Below, piece after piece: positions 59,468 to 64,000 of a DNA stretch of 64,000 bases (position 1 is its first letter; every line of letters starts with the position of its first letter). The DNA is taken from assembly GCF_004664715.2 (NCBI RefSeq), contig NC_051069.1, positions 79,010,647 to 79,074,646 on the forward strand. The letters are read 5' to 3'. The position numbers and the translations under genes are program-made. The notes under the pieces were generated by a model. It made no database searches, was not told where the DNA came from, and saw nothing but the letters and a program-made list of their open reading frames with translations. The stretch is from Peromyscus leucopus. Its lineage: Eukaryota; Chordata; Mammalia; Rodentia; Cricetidae.

Positions 59468-59923
59468 TGTATAGTGATATTTTATTTGTACTGAAATGTG
59501 ATTTTATTTGTATGTTAATAAATAAAGTTGCCTGGGGGTCAGAGCTAATATCAGGCCATAGCAGAGCTGGGCGTTCGTGGCGCACACCTTTAATCCCAGC
59601 ACTTGGTAGGCAGAGCTAGGTAGATCTCTGTGTGGTCAAGGATACAGCATTGGAGACACACGCCATTAATCTCAATATCAACCATAGAAGATCTGGAGGT
59701 CTGTACAAACAGGCAATGATGAGGCAGTCATGTGATTGGGTTTACAACCAATGAGAAGGCAGAACAGAAAGTCTATATAAAGACAAACACACAGGAAGTA
59801 GGTCTCTCTTGGCTGAAGAGGCTAGCTGCAGCACACTGGTAAGGCTCTTAGCTCTGATCTCTTGGCTTTCTTCTTTGCATTGGTTCTGTTTCTTATTTAA
59901 TAAGACTGTTGGTTACATCTACA
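59468..59923 (+). mobile_element. Solo ERV LTR with captured B1-like module and 4-bp duplication
   Basis: Starts TGTATAGTGATA and ends GGTTACATCTACA, with CCCC on both sides (59464-59467 and 59924-59927). Near the left it has AATAAATAAAG, then a B1-like stretch 'gctgggcgttcgtggcgcac' to 'ggtagatctctgtgtggtca'. After that come a CCAAT-like motif in 'caaccaatgagaag', a TATA-like 'gtctatataaag' at about 59771 and AATAAG near the end. Its 3' half also occurs at 20680-20918. Confidence 0.8.
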
Positions 59924-59994
59924 CCCCTGGTCTGTACATACATGTGTACCTACACACATACAAACACACACACATGTTTGTATGTATGTATGTA

Positions 59995-60277
59995 TATATA
60001 TGTACACATTCTCAGGAGTATGGGTCAGGGGTTACTTAAAAGAGGCAGGGATAATGGAAAAGCTGCTGCATCACCAGAAAGCCTGACCTGGATAATGACT
60101 CCCAACAACCTGCAGCCCTGAAGCTCTCTACTCAACTTGTAGGCATTCAACTATAGGACTCTCCCTGACCACCTCCCCTGTAACTGTAATTCTTACTTGA
60201 TAACTTTTTGTTGTATGTAATTTTACCATATTAAAGTAAAAAAAAACCTTCCTTTTTAATTAGACAAAAGGGGGAAA
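59995..60277 (+). mobile_element. ERV internal 3' end with polypurine tract
   Basis: Non-coding proviral 3' sequence ending in the polypurine tract ACAAAAGGGGGAAA (about 60264-60277), directly before an LTR start. This is the normal 3' layout of a provirus. The rest of the provirus and its 5' LTR are absent. Confidence 0.75.
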
Positions 60278-60644
60278 TGCTGTGGAATAATCCTTCTGTA
60301 TACTGTATGAATATATGTCGCTATGATTGATTTAATAAACAATCTGACTGGTCAATAGCTGAACAGGATAAAGTTAGGCAGGAAAGCTAAACTGAGAATG
60401 ATGGGAAGAAGAAGGGTGCACTCAGAGGAGTCTTCAGCCAGACACAGATGGAGCAGGAGATGAATGTGCCATGCTAATAAAGGTACCACCAGTTAGCAGA
60501 GCGTAAATAAAGAATATGAGTTAACTTAAAATACAAGAACTAGTTAGTAATAAGCCTGAGCTATTGGCTGAGAATTTTCAATTAATATAAATCTCGGTGT
60601 GTTTATTTTGAGAATGGCTGCAGGACAGGAAAACTCTGCCTGCA
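60278..60644 (+). mobile_element. ERV 3' LTR (class II-like)
   Basis: Starts 'tgctgtggaataatcc' after the polypurine tract, contains 'gaaaactctgcc' near the end and terminates TGCA at 60641-60644. Blocks such as 'aagcctgagctattggctga' and 'ttaatataaatctcggtgtg' are shared with the palindromic LTR insertion at 62589-63142. Confidence 0.8.
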
Positions 60645-61235
60645 CTCCCCAAAGCCAAGACTTAAATAGAATTTAAAGTTCCTAGAAGCCAGTTACTTGA
60701 GGACTACAGAAGCAAAGCCCGTGGCCCAGACTCCAGACACCCAGGGGTTTCAAAAAGAAGCAATGCATCCTGAAATTTACAGTTTATCTAAGGAAAACAG
60801 CTAACTTTCCCATTCTGCTCCTAACAGAATCCCTGTCCCCTGTTCCTATCCTTATCTACAAAAACCCCAGCTTGAAGCATGCAGTTGAAATCTGGTCATG
60901 GTGTTTCTGAGTCTTGTACCCTGATCACAGCATAGCCGGGTCTGGAGGTGCCATCTCTCTGGCATTAAGGAAAGGCCACTCCAAAGGTCTTCCAAATTCT
61001 CACCTTTTCTTTTTTCTTAATTCATACATATTCTTACAGTGGCAGCCTAAGCATCTCTCTCTCTTTTTTTTTTCTTCTGCAGCTGGCCTTGTTAGAGCCT
61101 CCACCTTCAGCAATCATTTACTTCTCCTTTCACTGATGGGTAGGGGCCCTGAGGACCTTCTAAGTCCCTGTTCTTCCCAACTCTTGATGTTTTGTTTACC
61201 TCCTAAGGCATGAGCAAGTGTTCCATTCTGGAGGG
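60645..61235. other. Possible further LTR material, unassigned
   Basis: 'gtttctgagtcttgtaccctg' and the T-rich stretch 61000-61075 look LTR-like, but I could not define ends. Confidence 0.3.
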
Positions 61236-61242
61236 AATGTTG

Positions 61243-61244
61243 CA

Positions 61245-61310
<66 letters not shown>
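61243..61310. repeat. (CA)n microsatellite
   Basis: About 33 CA units with one AA interruption. Confidence 0.97.
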
Positions 61311-61312
<2 letters not shown>

Positions 61313-61349
61313 ACAATTTACCAGAGCCTATGCATTCTTAGAAGACTTT

Positions 61350-61560
61350 TTTTGGAGCTGGAGAGACGATTCAGTAGTTAAGAGTGTATCATACTCTTGC
61401 AAAATTCAATTTCCAGAACCCATATCAGGGTGCTTACAAATGCCTGAAACTCCAGTTCCAGGGAATACAACACCCTCTTTTGGCCCAGTGTGTACTGCGC
61501 TTATATATAAGCCCACACTGTCTCACACACATATACACATAATTAAAGAATAAAAATAAA
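61350..61560 (+). mobile_element. B3 SINE
   Basis: 'ggagctggagagacgattca', 'gaaactccagttccaggga' and a final AATTAAAGAATAAAAATAAAA. Confidence 0.85.
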
Positions 61561-61624
61561 ACTTTATAAAAAGCCTTTCTGTTAAAAACAACTTGTGTAT
61601 TACTGAAATCTTCTTAATGATTTT

Positions 61625-63333
61625 TAAAATTTCAGTTTATACATTTTATTTTCATTCCTTTTATTAAAAATAGATTCTCATACAATATGCCCTGATTATA
61701 GCTTCCCCTCCCTCTGTTCCTCCAAGTCCCTCCCTACCTCCTGTCCCTTCCAGATTCACTCCCTTTCTGTCTATCATTAGAAAAGATCTCTAAGAAATAG
61801 CAACCAAACATGAAAAAATAAAATGCAATAAGATGAAGCAAAAACTATCATATTGATGTTGGTCATGGCAACCCAATGGACAGAAAAGAGTCCTAAGAGT
61901 AGGTTCAAGAGTCAGAGACCCACACTTGTTCTCACATTTAGGAATCGCATAAAAATATTAAGCCTATTATTTTTAGGTTTGTTTTTTTTTCATGGTGTGC
62001 CAGCTTTCCTGGCTGCTTTATGTCAGAAGAGTTTTAATGGAGACATGGCATTCTGGCTGTTGTTGATTGTGTTTTTATGCTGGAGTCTAGGCATCTGGAT
62101 TTGGGGTAATTATAGGTCTAGGTACTGATTTCTGGATTTATCTTTGCTGGGTCCATGTTTGTTCCTTGGTTTCTGTTTCCTCTCTGGATTTTTGGAGAGT
62201 GTGATGGCTGTGTGTTGCTTGTTTTCCTAGCCTATGCAGCTGGTGTGATTACAGGGAATGTTTGCTGGTGTTGGAGGCTGGGATACTGAGATGAGTTGTG
62301 GGAGGGAAGGTTGGGGTAGGTCTTTATGATCCTTTGGGTATGGGGTCAAAGAGGAAAGGGAGAGCACTGCAGGTTTTCTGCTGCAGAACTAGGCATGGAA
62401 CTGGGGATATTGGATCTCAGGAGCAGTAATAGAAGTATAAGTCTGCCTTCAGTCTACTTATTGCCCTGGGAGGAGTGGCCTTTGGGTTAACAGGGATTGT
62501 CTGCTGGGGTTGGGGGCCTGGAACAAAGCAACAAGCAGGAGAGGAAAGTTAGAAGGCGAATGTCTGTGGGATCTACAGGAAATGGGAGTGTAGTTGAAGT
62601 TTTCTCCAGTTCTGCCTATCCCCACAGACCCCTCAGCTACTTATAAAATAATCACTCAGAAGCTTATATTAATTAAAACTGCTTGGCCATTAGCCCAGGC
62701 TAAATACTGACTAGCTCTTACACTTAAACTCAGCCCATTTCTGTTAATCTATATGTCGCCACATTTTTTTGTGGCTTTACCTGTGTGCCATTACATGCTG
62801 CTCCCTGGATGGTGGGCTGGCATTTCCTGAAAATAAAAACATCGATTGGCCAGAAAAGTATAGGTGGGATAAACAGACAGGGAGAATTCTGGGAAGAAGA
62901 AGGCTGAGTCAGGAGAAGCCAGCCCACCATCCAGGGAGCAGCATATAATGACACATAGGTAAAGCCATGGAAAATGTGGTGATGTATAGATTAACAGAAA
63001 TAGGCTAATTTTAAATGTAAGAGCTAGTCAGTGGTAGGCCTGAGCTAATGGCCAAGCAGTTTTAATTAATATAAGCCTCTGTGTGTTTACTTGGGTCTGA
63101 GTGGCTGTAGACTGGGTGGGACACAGGAAAACTTCAGCTACATGGGAGCTGGAGGAGGTGGGGAAGGAAAGATGCCATGGCTGTTCTGTGGCAGAGCTGG
63201 GGATAAGCCTGGGGGATTGAATCTGGCAGAACAGAGAGAAGATAAGATCTCCAGGCAGCCTACATGATTCTCTGGCAGGCACCTGTGGGTTAACAGGGGG
63301 TGTCTGCTGGAGTTGGAAACTGAGATACTGAAG
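61625..63333 (-). mobile_element. L1 deletion derivative: 3' end joined to 5' UTR-like sequence
   Basis: 61625-61960 is a reverse L1 3' UTR ('caatatgccctgattatag', 'gtcagagacccacacttg'). From about 61970 to 63333 the sequence resembles reverse L1 5' UTR, with repeating units that share 'gctgg-gttgg', 'gatactgag' and 'gtgggttaacaggg' (for example 62255-62320, 62478-62560 and 63285-63333). ORF1 and ORF2 appear absent. It is interrupted by the palindromic LTR insertion. Confidence 0.55.
62589..63142. mobile_element. Palindromic ERV LTR insertion (inverted LTR 3' halves) with 6-bp duplication
   Basis: The 554-bp insert begins TGTAGTTGAAGTTTTC and ends with its near-perfect reverse complement GAAAACTTCAGCTACA. 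The flanking direct repeat is TGGGAG (62583-62588 and 63143-63148). The arms are 62589-62821 and 62918-63142, and the spacer is 62822-62917. Arms share long blocks such as 'ttaattaaaactgcttggcc' in inverse. The right arm plus spacer reads as a sense LTR 3' portion, like 60350-60644. A 6-bp duplication is what class II retroviral integrases leave. Confidence 0.9.
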
Positions 63334-63616
63334 TGAGAACCCACAAAGGTCTATTTAATAATTTATTAAGGGGTGCATTGGAAATACAGACTCACAAATA
63401 TAGAACAAGGTAGATGCCATTGCTGTCCTGTCTTTATATCCAAGGATGATGAGGACCAACTACAACGCTTGCTCCTGCTCTGACCACCCAAGAGAGAGAG
63501 AGAGAGAACACTCGACTCCCTCCTCAGTTTTATCTGATCATGTATCAAGAGAAAACCACGCCCATTGGACCAGTCACCCCAATGTCATTGGCTAAACAGA
63601 TCAAACTCCCACAACA
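63334..63616 (-). mobile_element. ERV 3' LTR on the minus strand
   Basis: On the minus strand it starts TGTTGTGGGAGTTTGATC (63616 inward) and has CCAAT-like and TATA-like (GGATATAAAGAC) elements. It carries AATAAATTATTAAA near 63355 and ends near 'gtgggttctca' at 63334. The plus-strand repeat of AG at 63492-63506 lies in U3. Confidence 0.75.
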
Positions 63617-64000
63617 TTTCCACTCCCCCTTTTTTTAATTAAGAAGGTTCTAATCCTAACATAAAACTATATATAATAATGACAACTATCAAGTATTGTA
63701 CAGAAGAAAGAAAAGATAATTAACATTAACAAAAATGAAACTGCAACCAACAAAAACAATATCATGCTGGAAACACATTCTAAATGTCCAGATCATAGGT
63801 AATTGGCAAATTATATAGATTATTCTAATAGCTGTTCTATCCTGAAGAGTCTAAGTCTTGTACCTAACAGCCCTTAGCTAAGATATGAGAGAATTGTAAC
63901 TGTTACTATCTAGTCTTTTAACTCCATCAAAGGCCTGAGAAGAAAAATAATATTACCTGAGTAGGCAGGAAGTGCAAGCAAGTGACTTCTGTAAGATGCA
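63617..64000 (-). mobile_element. ERV internal region, 3' part, running off the window
   Basis: Directly upstream of the LTR (minus strand) is a polypurine tract AAAAAAAGGGGGAGTGGAAA. The rest is A/T-rich proviral 3' sequence without coding frames in view. The provirus continues past 64000. Confidence 0.7.

Noticed and set aside
62730..62954. 74-codon minus-strand frame
   Set aside because: It reads across the palindromic LTR spacer and arms; no protein likeness.

Overview
This is ordinary-looking but very repeat-dense mammalian nuclear DNA, AT-rich, with no prokaryotic or organellar features. The repeats are rodent: B1, B2/B3 and B4 (ID-B1) SINEs, an MT-type MaLR provirus, two URR1-like hAT transposons, Lx-style L1 3' UTRs and several rodent ERV LTRs. 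The B1 sub-type (a 'gtagctttgcgcc' internal block and 'cttggtagcccagg') and the LTR types suggest a cricetid rodent (vole, hamster or deer-mouse relative) rather than Mus or Rattus. That species-level reading is an inference.

No complete intact host gene is present. The only candidate for a living coding segment is a roughly 62-bp exon-like sequence at 36720-36781: a start codon, a hydrophobic leader and a GTGAGT donor. Three processed pseudogenes are recognisable: a Crry/Cr1l (complement regulator) fragment on the minus strand at 18903-19200, an Rnf6 retrocopy on the plus strand at about 19210-20685, and an Rpl28 retrocopy at about 57995-58334 that splits a B3 SINE.

Layout. 0-2.3 kb: a 5'-inverted L1. 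4.9-8.5 kb: a B4-like SINE, a decayed LTR element with an imperfect 75-bp terminal direct repeat, a B3 and a B1. 11.2-18.9 kb: two long minus-strand L1s, both keeping 5' UTR sequence and both with internal deletions; the second is interrupted by two LTR-type repeats, a URR1 and a tiny B2-like insertion. 18.9-20.9 kb: the head-to-head Crry/Rnf6 composite fused to half an LTR. 24.2-26.8 kb: an MT MaLR provirus carrying a 569-bp retroposon with a perfect 16-bp target-site duplication. 27-36 kb: two LTR-like repeats, microsatellites and mostly unassigned sequence. 37.5-39.2 kb: L1 3' ends with nested B2/B3. 41.4-44.9 kb: a plus-strand L1 with nested B1, B2 and URR1. 49-54.9 kb: a long minus-strand L1 with most of a decayed ORF2 and nested SINEs. 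56.5-57.4 kb: an L1 3' UTR with a large TTC/TCC microsatellite. 58-64 kb: the Rpl28 pseudogene, several ERV LTRs, a palindromic LTR insertion with a 6-bp target-site duplication, and the 3' end of a class II-like provirus running off the window.

The two most unusual objects are the Crry/Rnf6 head-to-head chimera, which fits two different mRNAs being reverse-transcribed from the two sides of one target break, and the 554-bp palindromic LTR insertion at 62589-63142, whose two ends are both LTR 3' (U5-type) ends yet are bounded by a direct TGGGAG duplication. Repeat-family names come from recognition by eye, without a database search.
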